From: Tomocerus qinae
Lineage: Eukaryota; Arthropoda; Collembola; Entomobryomorpha; Tomoceridae
DNA length: 64,000 bases
NCBI GenBank assembly: GCA_020055645.1
Contig: CM034546.1
Coordinates: 23,002,001 to 23,066,000 of the forward strand
Direction of reading: 5' to 3'
Both the position numbers and the translations under genes were made by a program. The notes beneath the pieces were generated by a model that was not told where the DNA came from, ran no database searches, and saw nothing but the letters and a program-made list of their open reading frames with translations. Each line of letters starts with the position of its first letter. Within the stretch, counting starts at the first letter, position 1. Positions 46,496 through 58,700 of this stretch are shown one piece after another.

Positions 46496-49400
46496 TTTTG
46501 AGATATTTAATAGTCGCTAGTGTCATTGTTATTGAATATCATCAATTGTTTCATCCGTTTGTACTCATTGAAATTGTAATCCTAGGCACTGGTGGCATTT
46601 TTATATGGTGCACCATTTTAATAGACATTAACAAATTCACGTCTACTTACAACGATGCTATTAACAGTTTGGACAGATACTCTTCAACGAGCATCAGAGA
46701 CATCAAATACATCAGCAAGTTCAAAATAGCCTGTAAACCTATGCATTTCAGAATAGGATTAGATGACCCTGTAAACATTCAAAGTGGACCAAATTTTGTC
46801 TTAAGTATTAGCAGAGGAGTAGGAAAATTACTATCAATGTCTACTATTGGAAAAGGCGAAGGAATTTTTGATTTCATTTAAATAATTTTTAAATGGTGAA
46901 ACCGGCAGAAACCAGATTCAAGTGTAAAATTGACTTTTTTAGTTAACAATCAGCAACAGAAAGTTACTAGTGGAGTAGTAGTAAGTTGTTATCATTGAAG
47001 ATTTACGCATAGTAAAGTATTAGATTGATTTGCGTCTATTGAGTTGAGCTTAGTGAAGATGAAAGAAATGGCGTAGAATCATATAACAAAAAAGGATTTT
47101 TTTTACCTTTACCTATTTCGCCTTTTGAATAAAAATGTATATACGTTTTTTAAAAGCAGTATTCTTTGCCTTCTTTGATGTAGTATCAGCGGGTCTCATT
47201 TATTTTCACTTTACATGTAAATAAGATAAAAAAGACAGGCTTTAAAAGTTCAAATTAATACTTTTTTACTTTGGTTGAAGATAATACACCAAAAACCAAA
47301 GTAATATTGTTGCAGGCTCTATATATGACGAAAATAAAAGAATCTCCAGTTGACCGTGTGGAGTATTTCATATACTAAGTTGTCGTATTGGTGGACAAAA
47401 AACTATTTGACAAAAGTTTGTCTTTAGATAACAACTCAGTCGCTACTAACAAAGATCAAGATGAAAAATTTGCAATCATGTAGTTTTAAGCAGTATAGAG
47501 CAGTGGCTAAATCCACTAGTAGTCAAAATGGCTTGGTCAAGCAAAACTTAATATTGGGAAATGTGAAACTATATTAAAACCAATAAGAAACAATTGCTAA
47601 TTGCTACAAATATGTACAAATTGATATTCAGATTTATGCAAGCGCTTTTTAAGACCACACAGTTTATGATGGGTATGTCATTGAATAATAGATATCACAT
47701 CCACAGAAGGATACTCTCGATTTTATGCAAATTTTTTATTCGTAAGCATCATATTATAGACAGATTTTATTTGATATAGGTAAACGTTTTTCCCGATGGC
47801 TTCCAAAATGCCATTTCCCTGTCTCTACATGTGGGGAATGTCAATGGCAACAAACAACTTTCAGGAAAAAAATCATTTTTGACCCTGTCAGTAGTTATAT
47901 GAAAAAAACCTCTTAAAAAGGAAAGCAAAATAACTTTTGAATCCCTGGACGGATTTTGATGAAACTTGGTATTCAGAACCGCCATAAGTATATCTCTAGA
48001 GGTATTTTGAAAGAGCAATAACGTTCCAGTTTTTCGATTTCAAAAGACCCGGCAGAGTTTAAAAAAGTGGGTTTTTTCGGGTTTTTACCAGAAATAAAAA
48101 GTTTTTTCGAACATCTGCTCGGTTCAAATTAAAGAGATTATCAAACTACACTTTGAGGGTATATCAAGTATTTCACTGTCAATGACCCCCGCCCGGTGTC
48201 AAAGGTCAAAACTTGGTATTGTAAAGAATTTCGCCGTCTGAGGTATCAATCGAAAGCTAACAAGGACCCTGAGGTCGATAAAGCCATTATTTTGGCTAAT
48301 AATGAGCTCTAAAAGAGTTTACGGGTCATATAATGCAACCATACTTCAACATAGATGTATCTGAATACTCACAAAATTGCGACATAATTCCGAAAAAACA
48401 TGCACATTTCTGCATAGTAAAGACTTCCATGTGTCATCTAACATGGTTTTGGATGTCATTCGGACATGAGAAAAGCGCAGGTAACTATTACGAATTCACA
48501 AACTACGGTTATTAGTCACCTTTAATTGTACAGTAACTCATACTAAGAATCCAATTTAATGCATAGGCCCGTGCCCGGCCATGTGTATACTTAATGCATG
48601 GAAGGAAATTATATTATGACTCGTCATTATATATTGAAATTTCACTTCCCTCCGACCCGGATAGGCATGTTAACGTGACAAATGACATTTAACGATATGT
48701 TAGATGACATTTTATTGCGTTTAGTATGCAGAAATAGGATTATTTTTGGGAATTATTTACCGATTTTGTGAGTGTTCTGATACATCAATGTTGAAGTATG
48801 GTTGCATTATATGACCCGTAAACTCTTTTAGAGCTCATTATTAGCCAAAATAATGGCTTTAGTGACATCAGGGTCCTTGTTAGCTTTCGATAGATACGTC
48901 AGACAGTGAAATTCTTCACAATACCAAGTTTTGACCTTTGACACCGAGCGGGGGTCATCGAAAGTGAAATACTTGATATACCCTCAAAGTGTAGTTTGAT
49001 AATCTCTTTAATTTGAACCGAGCAGATGTTCGAAAAAACCTTTTATTTCCAGTAAAAACCCGAAAAAACCCACTTTTTTAAACTCTGCCGGGTCTTTTGA
49101 AATCGAAAAACTGGAACGTTATTGCTCTTTCAAAATACCTCTGGAGATATACTTATGGCGGTTCTGAATACCAAGTTTCATCAAAATCCGTCCAGGGATT
49201 CAAAAGTTATTTTGCTTTCCTTTTTAAGAGGTTTTTTTCATATAACTACTGACAGGGTCAAAAATGATTTTTTTCCTGAAAGTTGTTTGTTGCCATTGAC
49301 ATTCCCCACATGTAGAGACAGGGAAATGGCATTTTGGAAGCCATCGGGAAAAACGTTTACCTATATCAAATAAAATCTGTCTATATAAAAACAAACCACA

Positions 49401-50170
49401 TTCCAGACAACCTAAAGCAAAAATAAAAATCCGGAGTCCCACTCCAACAATTCGGACTCTGGACTTCTGTATAGGAAGTTACAGCACAGATATAATAATA
49501 CAGGCTGTGCATATTTGTTATTATCCTAAATTATGCAGACCTGGGTATTTATTTAAATTTGTATGAATTTTGTTGAAAATCGTCTTGCTATTAAATTATT
49601 TGCTATTATGTGTTTTTCTGGGAAATTGCAAATAACAGTTCCGCAGTAACGTTGTAATTAAAATAATAAGTATGGCATTACTTATTTTTTCCTTTTACTC
49701 CTAGCTTCATAGAATTAATTTTTTACATAAATTAAAAGTATGACAAAATATACTGTATTTATTTGTAGTGAATTCAAGCATTTAAATGAAAATTAGATTC
49801 CATTTTATTTACTGCTATTAGTTTTAGCGTTATACTATAATATCTAACCTAGCCTAACCATTGCAGTGGGTCTACTTTATTAAATGTTATGTAATTTTAA
49901 ATTTATTAAATATTATTTATTTAATTATATTACATAATCTGTATTTTTCTAAGTCATAAGTAGTTATGAATTTTGGAGTAGTTTTATGCGGAGGACATTG
50001 TCGTTATATATTATGAAAAGTGTCCAATTACGTATCCAAAAGAGGGTGGGGTGTAGCACCCCCCTAAATCAGAGGATAAGAGAAGATTATTCTCAAAAAA
50101 TACCAACAATTGTATAAAATGTCCCATTTTTTACATTATTTTTTGTTGCGCCCCCCTTGACCAAATTTCT
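46496..50170. repeat. Segmental duplication, copy 2 (partner 13507-15230)
   Basis: Collinear with copy 1 from inside the GR last exon through about 1.7 kb of downstream DNA. The extra length here comes mainly from the 1.62-kb foldback element at 47759-49381 and about 200 bp at 49657-49855. Since copy 2 carries the complete GR gene, it is the likely source of copy 1. Confidence 0.9.
47759..49381. mobile_element. Long foldback DNA element, 1623 bp, inverted arms of about 620 bp
   Basis: Starts GACAGATTTTATTTGATATA and ends with its inverse. The arms (47759-48380 and about 48760-49381) are nearly identical. The inverted relation continues weakly inward (TGTCATCTAACAT on the left, ATGTTAGATGACA on the right), leaving a loop of perhaps 180 bp. 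Copy 1 of the duplication is an empty site, showing TATA duplicated at the borders (47755-47758 and 49382-49385). Each arm contains the same 83-codon open frame, on opposite strands, which is a by-product of symmetry. No transposase, so non-autonomous. A 4-bp TA-rich target is unlike piggyBac (TTAA) and longer than mariner (TA); superfamily open. Confidence 0.92.
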
Positions 50171-50180
50171 GGATACGTGC
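50030..50180. repeat. CACGTATCCA-ended element, complete copy
   Basis: Left ACGTATCCAAAAGAGGGTGG, right CCAAATTTCTGGATACGTGC, C/G runs just inside both ends. Same family as 786-968 (which is inverted relative to this one) and the truncated copy at 15089-15230. Confidence 0.6.
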
Positions 50181-50723
50181 CGGAAAGTTACATATTATAT
50201 AAAACTATTTTATAGTAGTATTCTCTCCGTTTCATTGTAGTCGCAGAATTGTATCCTTTAATTTATATGTACACAAAATAATTTTGCCATGCTAAACAAA
50301 TTATTTGAAATTTGAAAATAAAAAAAGAATAACTTTCATTAATGTATAAGCCATACTTCGCTTCGTTATGGAAAAATGTAGGCGAAGAATAACTTAAATG
50401 CTGCTTAAGCCTCAAATAAGAGAAAATGTCAAATATCGTAGCATTGACAATACGGTGCAAGATTTTTGGAAAAGTCGGTATGGCAAAGCAAACTTTTCGA
50501 AGTTACCTTTCTTTGGGGATCAATTTGCAAAACTTTGTACACTGGTCGGATAGTTTGGCAAAATGTAGCCGACAATCTGGCAAAACCAATAGCTGTATAA
50601 TATGGTTGTATGTAGAGTAACTGTACTGTGCAATGAATAATGAATCTTAATGACCATATTGTACATATAACATTTTACCAAATGATCCCTAAAGAAAAAA
50701 ATCGTTTACCAAAATGTCGAATT
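50181..50723. other. Intergenic, 3' flank of the intact GR
   Basis: No gene. Short frames on both strands without motifs. This side would hold the 3' untranslated region of the minus-strand GR. Confidence 0.35.
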
Positions 50724-52151
50724 TCAGATGAAGTCAAAAACCTGGCTGGTATCAAAACCAGGGACTAATAGTATTTTAACGGTTCCTCGACTTACACTCA
50801 AAATAAAATTTGGAATGCTTTTCATGGTGACAGGCTCATCTAAACCAATTCTAAAATGGACTTCCCGGCGGGAAAGTTGAAACTTTTTAATGTATCTGCT
50901 ATCATTTTTATTATTCTTGGAAATGACAGTAAGGCTATTCAACATCTCCTTGTATATTCCGGTGGTTTTATGTAGGATTAATAAAACTATGCACCAGATG
51001 AGGAACATCAAAATTGTGATAGGGATTACTGTGAGCAGTACAAGTGTGTGCATATTGTGGTACTGTTTAATTAGAATTACCCACCAGACCATTATATTTC
51101 TAGTTACCATTGCTTGTATTGGTGCGAATGTCATGCCAAATATTTCTTGCACGTATTGCAGGAAATATTTAACTATGTTGTTGTATTTTACGATGATATC
51201 TGCTGAATTGCGGAATGCATCTCGTGATTTATAGCTTTTGCGCCCTGGACTGAAATAAGTTTATAAAAATATTCTTCCGATTATTATAAGCAAAGTTCAA
51301 AACCATGAATCACAAATTATTATATACTTACAGTAACTCCTTTCGGAAAGTATTAAAACCTTCAAATCCAAGCAAGCCGAGTTCAATCCCAATTGCATTT
51401 ATGCAGGCGGCGGTTCCGGTCGCCCAAAAACTGAATACCGGTAAAATAATGGGTAATGAGAAATGCTGATATTCCTTTGGGAGTTCCGTATAAAGGAATA
51501 ATGGCTCTGTGAAGCCAAATACCAGAAACACTACAAATGTAGGGACTCCACTGGCCCACAAAGAAGCGTAGATAACCTTAAGTAACTTTATCAATGGTGG
51601 ATTAACAGCTTTTTGTTTCGTCGTCATGAATTTCTCTAGAAAATAATTTATGAATTGAAATTATTTAATTTATTCAATTTATAAATTGTCAAGTAGTTTA
51701 AATTTGTTTACCCTATTAGTAATAAACTCATACCTTCAAAATCATGTAAAAGACGACAACAGTTAGTTACGATTGCAGCAATGTCTTCTGAATACTTTAT
51801 ATACATAATATACAATAGGAATATTAACCAAAATAAGATGCTATACCCCAGAGCCAATTGGAGTGACAAGGAATGGCCACCTACTTTTGAAAATCTAACG
51901 AATTGCACCGTGAAGAAAATGGCCAATGACATAAACATACATGCATGGCAATATAGATGCCACATTTTCTTTTTATCTACTTTTAATACGTAATCCTTCC
52001 TGTTCCAATGGAAAGGCCACACTCCAAATTGACGTCCTAACTTAAAACTACGTTCCAATTCATCAAATACCTCTTCAGGAATTAAATATCCAATTCTCTT
52101 CCTTTTTTCTTCATCGTCAAGTTTCTTTACCAAAATTGAGTTAATCTCCAT
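50724..52151 (-). CDS. Gustatory receptor-like seven-transmembrane protein, 3 exons, 415 aa
   Basis: Exons 52151-51734 (418 nt), 51635-51332 (304 nt) and 51249-50724 (526 nt) join in frame to 1248 nt including the stop. Introns are short (98 and 82 bp) with GTATGA..CTAG and GTAAGT..TCAG borders. The product has an acidic-basic N-terminus with the IPEEVFDELERSFKLGR helix, then about seven hydrophobic segments (near 63-86, 95-119, 155-180, 200-225, 285-305, 315-340 and a shorter one near 385-403), and a C-terminal HFRIGLDEP...NFILSVSRG block shared with the 44-kb paralogue. Length, topology and phase-conserved introns near the 3' end fit arthropod GRs; the classic TYhhhhhQF end is not evident, so family placement rests on topology and clustering. 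Expected site is the sensory dendrite membrane; ligand unknown. No lesion seen. Confidence 0.8.
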
Positions 52152-55100
52152 ATTAAAATAGCGTTCAGATAATATTCAGGATTTTAGACGGAGAGCATAA
52201 AATCTAATACTGATTGGTTTATTTCGCCGATTTTTAAGACGGATTGTTGAACTGCTATTATGTAGATATTTGGAAATGGTACTGTAAATTTCAGTTCAAG
52301 CCTATGAGAAACACTTATACACTACCAATAATTAAAGGCAGACAAATGAGCAATGGTCACTGGTGAATAAATATTTATATCGGAATTGAGAAAATATTCA
52401 ATTTGTTCCATTCGCAGACACTTTCAATATTACAAGCAACGGTCTTATTTGCAACTGAATTTGCATTATGTAAAGTCATAACTGTACATCCGTAACTTTC
52501 TATACGGATACTTCGTGTCTATTTTAAAGTCAACCTTAACAAACAATAAATGATATATAACCATATATTTATCTACTCTATAATATAAATTGTAAGCGTA
52601 CATATGTAATAACATAATTTTTATAACATTTACGATAAATTCATCAATAATAAATAAATAACATACCCAAAGGCATCATGCTAAAGTCTAGACGAAAGTT
52701 AAGGCTTACTTTTGGTTGCCGATACCACATATTGCAAGTTCAACTTCTGCAGCTTTAAGCATTTTGATTATTGTAAACCCATTTCATACTGCATTTGTCG
52801 TGAAATAATTAGGTAGGTTCAATTATCTGCATTGATGTTATTAGTATTACTTTTGATATTATTTATAATACACTGTTTTTGTTCTATGCATCATATATGT
52901 ACGATAGTACGATGTCTCAAAATATCAATAAAAATGGAAGGCTTATTATATAATTCTATAGGCTGTATAATTATATAGGTGCTGAATTATATATAAATGT
53001 ATAATTATATAGGCATCATGGCATAAAACGGAGAAAAACTGGCTTAGGGAGATTTCTGCATTACTGTTTACGTCAATGCCCAAGACATGATACAAAAATG
53101 TTCTTATGTTGTGCTAGCGATGTAGTGAACCCAGTGATTGAACGAACCTAGCACACAAATTAAATTCAAAATGCCACAGACAATTCTAACGACAAATTAT
53201 AGGTCCACATTTATATATAATATAAGACTTTGCTTTTTTACTTTTATGGCAATATGGTTGTTTTTAATTTTGCTATCAACAGGGTATGAAAAATCTATGG
53301 GTTTTTGCTATTTGATACACCCAAAACCCCAACCCACAAATCTAATCACATCTTTCTATTATAAATACTCCAAATTTGTGAATGTTCTTCATTAAATATC
53401 AAAAGCAAATTATTTTTTAAAAATAAAAAAATATTGCTCTTTGATGATCTAACTCCTACCTTTAAAAAAACAGGTGGGAGTAAAAGGCAAAAATGTTTGT
53501 TTTTTGTTCTTCCATCCAGTATGTCATATTTCCTTTGCTTTTTTTTCTTTGTGATATTTCCTATGACAAGTTAAGAAGTTTTCGTTGAACTGACCTTTAG
53601 CTTGACTGCTTGACTGTTTTATTCTATTTATTCAATCCCACTGTTATTAAGAAAATTATGTACGTAGATATGTAAACAATGGGAAATAATGACTAATCAG
53701 CAGTAATAAAATTAAATCATAGTTCTGTGGAAAGCAACTGAGTTTTAGTGCTAAAGAAAGAAAATGTAAAGAAATAAATATTTTAATTTTAAGACAAGAG
53801 CGTCATGAGAATTCCAGTTTGTGTCATGTGACACCACAATGTGACAATCAAGTTAAATTTAATTAAAATTAACATTTTGAAGTGGCCTTGTTGTCACATG
53901 GGAAATACTATCTATGATATACATACATAATATTATGTAGTAGTAGTTCATGCCAATTAGTGAAATATGCTATATGCTTTATCTTTATGCCAAAAAGAGA
54001 AATATTGATGCCAATAAGTGGGTTTTTAGTTTTAATGTCAAAGGTTATTTTATTATTTTATGCCAAAATGTATATGCCAATTATAGGATGATTCGAACCT
54101 AATTGGCTATGTGGAACATATGATATTGGTCCGATTGAGATTAAAATATAACTCGAGCATTAATATCACATTTTGCAAAAATTTTATTGCCACTAATGGT
54201 AACTATAAAAGTACGCGAATATACACTGCTTAGTGATTTGTACAAAGTGCAATAGGCTTATCTCTTCAAAAATTTCTGATGCATTAATTGGCCAAAATCT
54301 TTCTAATAGTGTTCCAGTAACTTCCATGTTACACTAGTTCAATATTAAATTACATAGCAGCAGTAGTTTCTAACTTAGGACGAAATCAAGCATGTAGACT
54401 ACGTCAGTGTAGAGTGCTGTCATTAAATATATAGTTAATTCATAAATATTAACGCTCCTCTTTGATAATATACTTCTACAATTAACATTTTTAAGTGCTA
54501 ATTACTATATATGTACGCAAAACGCAAATATGGGGTTTAGAGATGTACACAAAGTAACCGGCTTATTTCTTCCAACAATTGCCAATAAAAGATAAAATAT
54601 TTCTTATGCTGCTTCCACAACAACCACTATAGTAGTTCAATTTCAACCAGCACAGCAATGTGGCCAAGAACAAAACCAAGAAAGCAAAGTACAATAGAAG
54701 ACTAGAATTATTAAATGTGTAATTAATTCATAAGCAATTTACTCTACCTTTTTCTAGTGTCGCTAATGGACGAAGCAATGTTCTAGCAACAATACTAATT
54801 ATTAACTTCAACCTTAGCATTAAATATTGACATCAATTCCCAGAGGACTATGTTTTGTAAGTCCCAGACATGAAAATCCATGTCAGAGAAGAAATGCGTT
54901 TTAACTTGACAGTCTATGACTTTTGTGACTTTCAAAGACAGGAAATCCAGGACGCAAATGTATTGACAAACTGAATATTTTATTATCTAATCCTCTATAC
55001 CACAAGCTGGACTTACTCTGGCACTGGATGCATTTTGAAAATTGGTAATAGGTCGGCTTGTTGAAAGACATTTTCATAAATATGACGCATCTTAAAAAAA

Positions 55101-55774
55101 TGGAAAAACCGTTTTTACCGAAGTCCCAGAGTTTGCAAAATGTACAGCTAGGCAGCTGACAACAGCAAGGGTAAATATTGTTAATTTATGTTTATGTTGT
55201 TACGATCTGCTTTAAAGTCTCTTCTTGGAAATCGCTGTGTCAACCCAGAATACATTTTACAAACATTTAATAATGTAATATTATCTAGTAATGCAGTAAA
55301 ATGTAAAATGACGTTTCATAAAATCCATTTGGGACAAAAATATTAATTTTAATAAAAGTTGACATTTATTGCAATTATATAAACCTTGATGATTTTATAC
55401 TATATTCTTCCGAAAAAAATTAAAAAACTTATACAATCAAATAAAACGATTAACTTAAGGAAATTCATTAGGCCCTATGCTTGACTGACGATGTGAATCC
55501 CGTGCAAGAACGATAAGAAAATAATTCAATCAAAGTTAAATAATTGTCAAATAAAATCAATAATTATTGATTATATTAGCAAATTAATGTATTTGAAATA
55601 ATTTTAAAAATGAGTAATACTTAAAAAACAATGCCAACACTAAGCAAAACAGTTAAGTGATCATACTTTCAGCCATAAATCAGCATTTTCGCATAAGCCA
55701 TTATTGTCAAATGTTACTACATTCTTCGCTAGTATACCCAATAAATAAAATCACGGATAAAATTTTTATCATTG
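52152..55774. other. Intergenic with remnants of older tandem duplications
   Basis: No gene supported; the frame at 53138-53395 has no motif. 52450-52525 (GAATTTGCATTATGTAAAGTC, then GGATACTTCGTGTC) resembles 60305-60372. 53430-53750 resembles 43370-43650. 54505-54970 and 55480-55735 resemble 59770-60180 and 60930-61185, the flanks of the second IR. These are footprints of repeated duplication. Confidence 0.5.
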
Positions 55775-58700
55775 TTATCTATTTGCAATTAAAGTAGTGA
55801 AAACATTCTTTAGATTTTGACGATACCATTTTGGCCCGTTTCCATTAATCAATTGACCACGGGTCTTGGATCTTCTGGCCTTGGTTGAAAGGAAGTACCG
55901 GCGCATAGAGCCGCGACACTTGGGGCAAATATACCGTAATTGAAAGGAACAATTTGTTCTTAATTTTCTAAATCCTGTTAATGTAATAAAATATAAATGG
56001 GTCAGTTTCTCTTTCAAAGCCACTCGGTTTTCCCACAGAAACGCAGAACCAAAGACAAGTGCGAAGGTGAAAAATATATAAAAGATTGTTCCGATATTCG
56101 AATTGTGAAATGTCAAAGTTCTGGCTGGAGGTCTCACCCAACAAGTTTTGCACTTGGTGAAATTCCATCTTTTGTAGTGTTCTAGCCATAAATTATAAAT
56201 TCCTGAATGACTTAAAGCAAACAACTTTCTTCTATAAAATGGACTGAACATAGCAGAATCATCACTTTAGAACCCGGAATAAACTGAAATAGATAAAAAT
56301 GAGTTTTCCGGCTTCCCATAATATAAGGAATGAATTGGCTGGACTCCTCCACTCCGAGGATTCCAATACGAATCATTGAAAAGGCGATGCAAAACGAGAT
56401 TCGAGAGAATCAATACAGAATTATTGCATTTTGCAATCCATTGTTGGGGACTGGTTGAGTAGGGAAATCCCGGAGGAAATTGAATCTTTTCACTAATCTT
56501 TAACATAAGTTTCACATTATTTCTATGAGTACCATTACTAGAAAACTTTACTGAACTATGGACCATTAGTTGAAATTTGGAAAGGAAACCTATGATATTA
56601 TGATAGTAAGTTTTAAAATTTTCTTTGTATATTGTTTGATCTACATTATCAAACTCGAAATCTGACTGTTGCAAACGTTCAAATTGTGTCTGGCAGTATG
56701 ATGAGGTATATGATTTTGTGCCATTGGATATCAAGCAATCATAGTAGTAACTTATAAGCAGTGTACAAAATAACATTTACCACTTACCAGTGGTAAGTGG
56801 TTTTTAATGGTATTTAACGTTAAATACCACTACCTAAAAAGTAGTGGTAAGTGGTAAAAATGGTAAAAAGTGGTAAAAATTGTTTTGTTTAAATTTCGTG
56901 CTTAGATTTTGAATAAAATTCGGTGCCAAAGTATGAAATATCTTAGCAGCTGATGATTGTTGTTACAAATTGATAAGTTTTCACCAATCAGACTTGGATT
57001 CAACCAATGTGGGCATTAATAACCCCTTATTTGCCGATTGAGAAATTAATTACGATTAAATAGCCTTCATAACAATTTTAATTTCGCGATACCAATTGCA
57101 ATCTTGGTTTTAGCTCATTTTTTATAGCTTTCGGTGAACAATCAAGTAAATAGGATTAATTAATCAGATAATTGCAAATTTTTCATAGAAAATAAAGTTT
57201 TAAAATTTATATCTTAGTAAATCTTGTATATCTGTACTAACGTGTCTAATCAATCGCTAAAATTTACCATTTTTACCATTAAATGCATTTTTACCATTAA
57301 GTGCATTTTTACCACTGTGATGGTAAAAAAGTCTAAAAAGTGGTAAATTTTGTACACTGCTTATAAGCAAATCTTTTTAATAGGTCAAAGGAAAATAAAA
57401 AGGGTCAAAGTGATTTGACGTTTTAAATTCCCCAAAAGCAATTATATCCGAAAGATTTGCAATCTGCTCAAAAGACTCAATTTGTTTTACTGGACGTGGC
57501 TCTACTAAATCCGTAATAAATATCCCTTTGTATCCGTTAGTCAGCACGATGAACATCAGCAACAACGGGCCAATGACTAACTTGATCCAGAGTGTTTTAT
57601 TGACTTTTACCGATAGAGAATAACTGACCTCCAACATGTATGCATAGCAGATCATAAGAAATGGAATACCTTTATCCCTTTTGCAATATGTCACTCCGTG
57701 AACGAAAGCAATTACAACAGTGAGAGTGGCAATGATTCCAAGCCAAGCATAAAGTTGAAAAGGTCGAATGTATCCATAAAAGGAAAGACTCTCATCTTCC
57801 AACACGACACAAGAAATAAAATTAAAAGAATCATCCTTGATGCCAATCACATTTAAGTAAGGGTGATATTCTACATTTAGTCGGCTATTATACGCATCAT
57901 CGTCGTGAAGAAAGTTCAAATTGTCAAAATATGTAGTAGCATATGATGGATCAAGACATGTGTCGTTCCGATCGTTGACTGATATGGTTGAATTCATAGA
58001 ATTTTCTAATACTATAGAAACAAGGGCAAGATTAATTTTGTTGTACTTATTTAAATCATAAGTAGTTAAATATGCGTTTAGCAGTGGTGGCCCACAATAT
58101 GGTCTATATTCGTACATATATTGGTCTTCTAGAAATAGATAGTCTATAACAACAAATTTCTGCACGAAATTACCTTCCAACATTACATCTCTTAACACCA
58201 TTTCACGCAATGGTCGGTTCATTGGGCAATTGTTTTGGAGACATAAGGACAACATAGCAAACGGTACATTCATTCTGTACTGATATATTGAATACTGTGG
58301 CCATACCAAATATATATCTTGTTCATCTTCATCTGATAACGGTAATACAAACCAGGCGTAAGCCCTAAGCCTTTCGAATATTGGAGTAGCAGTTGACGTT
58401 GACTTTGTAAACGCCAACGTTTTTTTGTCAAGAAAAATGTACACAGAAGAATATTCTGCAAAATTATAGCTCAGTTTCAAGTGACCGATTGTTTTAAGGA
58501 ATTCCTTGGCTTCCCCATCATGAGATTGCTTAGTGATAATGTCAAGTAATAGAACATCTGGAGTATACGTTGGATTAAAATTATATGCAATATTCACCAT
58601 ACAAACTATACGGTTGTCTATCAATCGTGGGGATGACAATCTGACTGTATCGTTTTTACTAAAGTTCCTCTTACAATTTGAATAGTATTTACTCCATACT

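Larger units (their letters stand above)
44018..46881 (+). pseudogene. Gustatory receptor-like gene, three exons, frameshift and stop
   Basis: Exons 44018-44504, 45881-46182 and 46353-46881 have GT..AG borders and the same intron phases as the intact GR at 50724-52151: exon 1 ends LHNFE and exon 2 ends near GRELK. Known relatives are seven-transmembrane ligand-gated cation channels for taste and other chemical cues. Two lesions: the T run 46050-46055 has six T where five keep the frame (YQHF then SLVIVVAIILFW), and TAA at 46486-46488 stops exon 3 just after FGLITGPF. The rest of exon 3 stays open to the normal stop, with HFRIGLDDP and NFVLSISRGVGK. Intron 1 (1376 bp) holds an old hAT MITE and a foldback fragment. 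With two independent lesions I read it as a pseudogene, probably recent. Confidence 0.85.

Noticed and set aside
47767..49373. Two nearly identical 83-codon frames on opposite strands
   Set aside because: They are mirror images in the two arms of the foldback element and have no domain. Symmetry, not coding, explains them.
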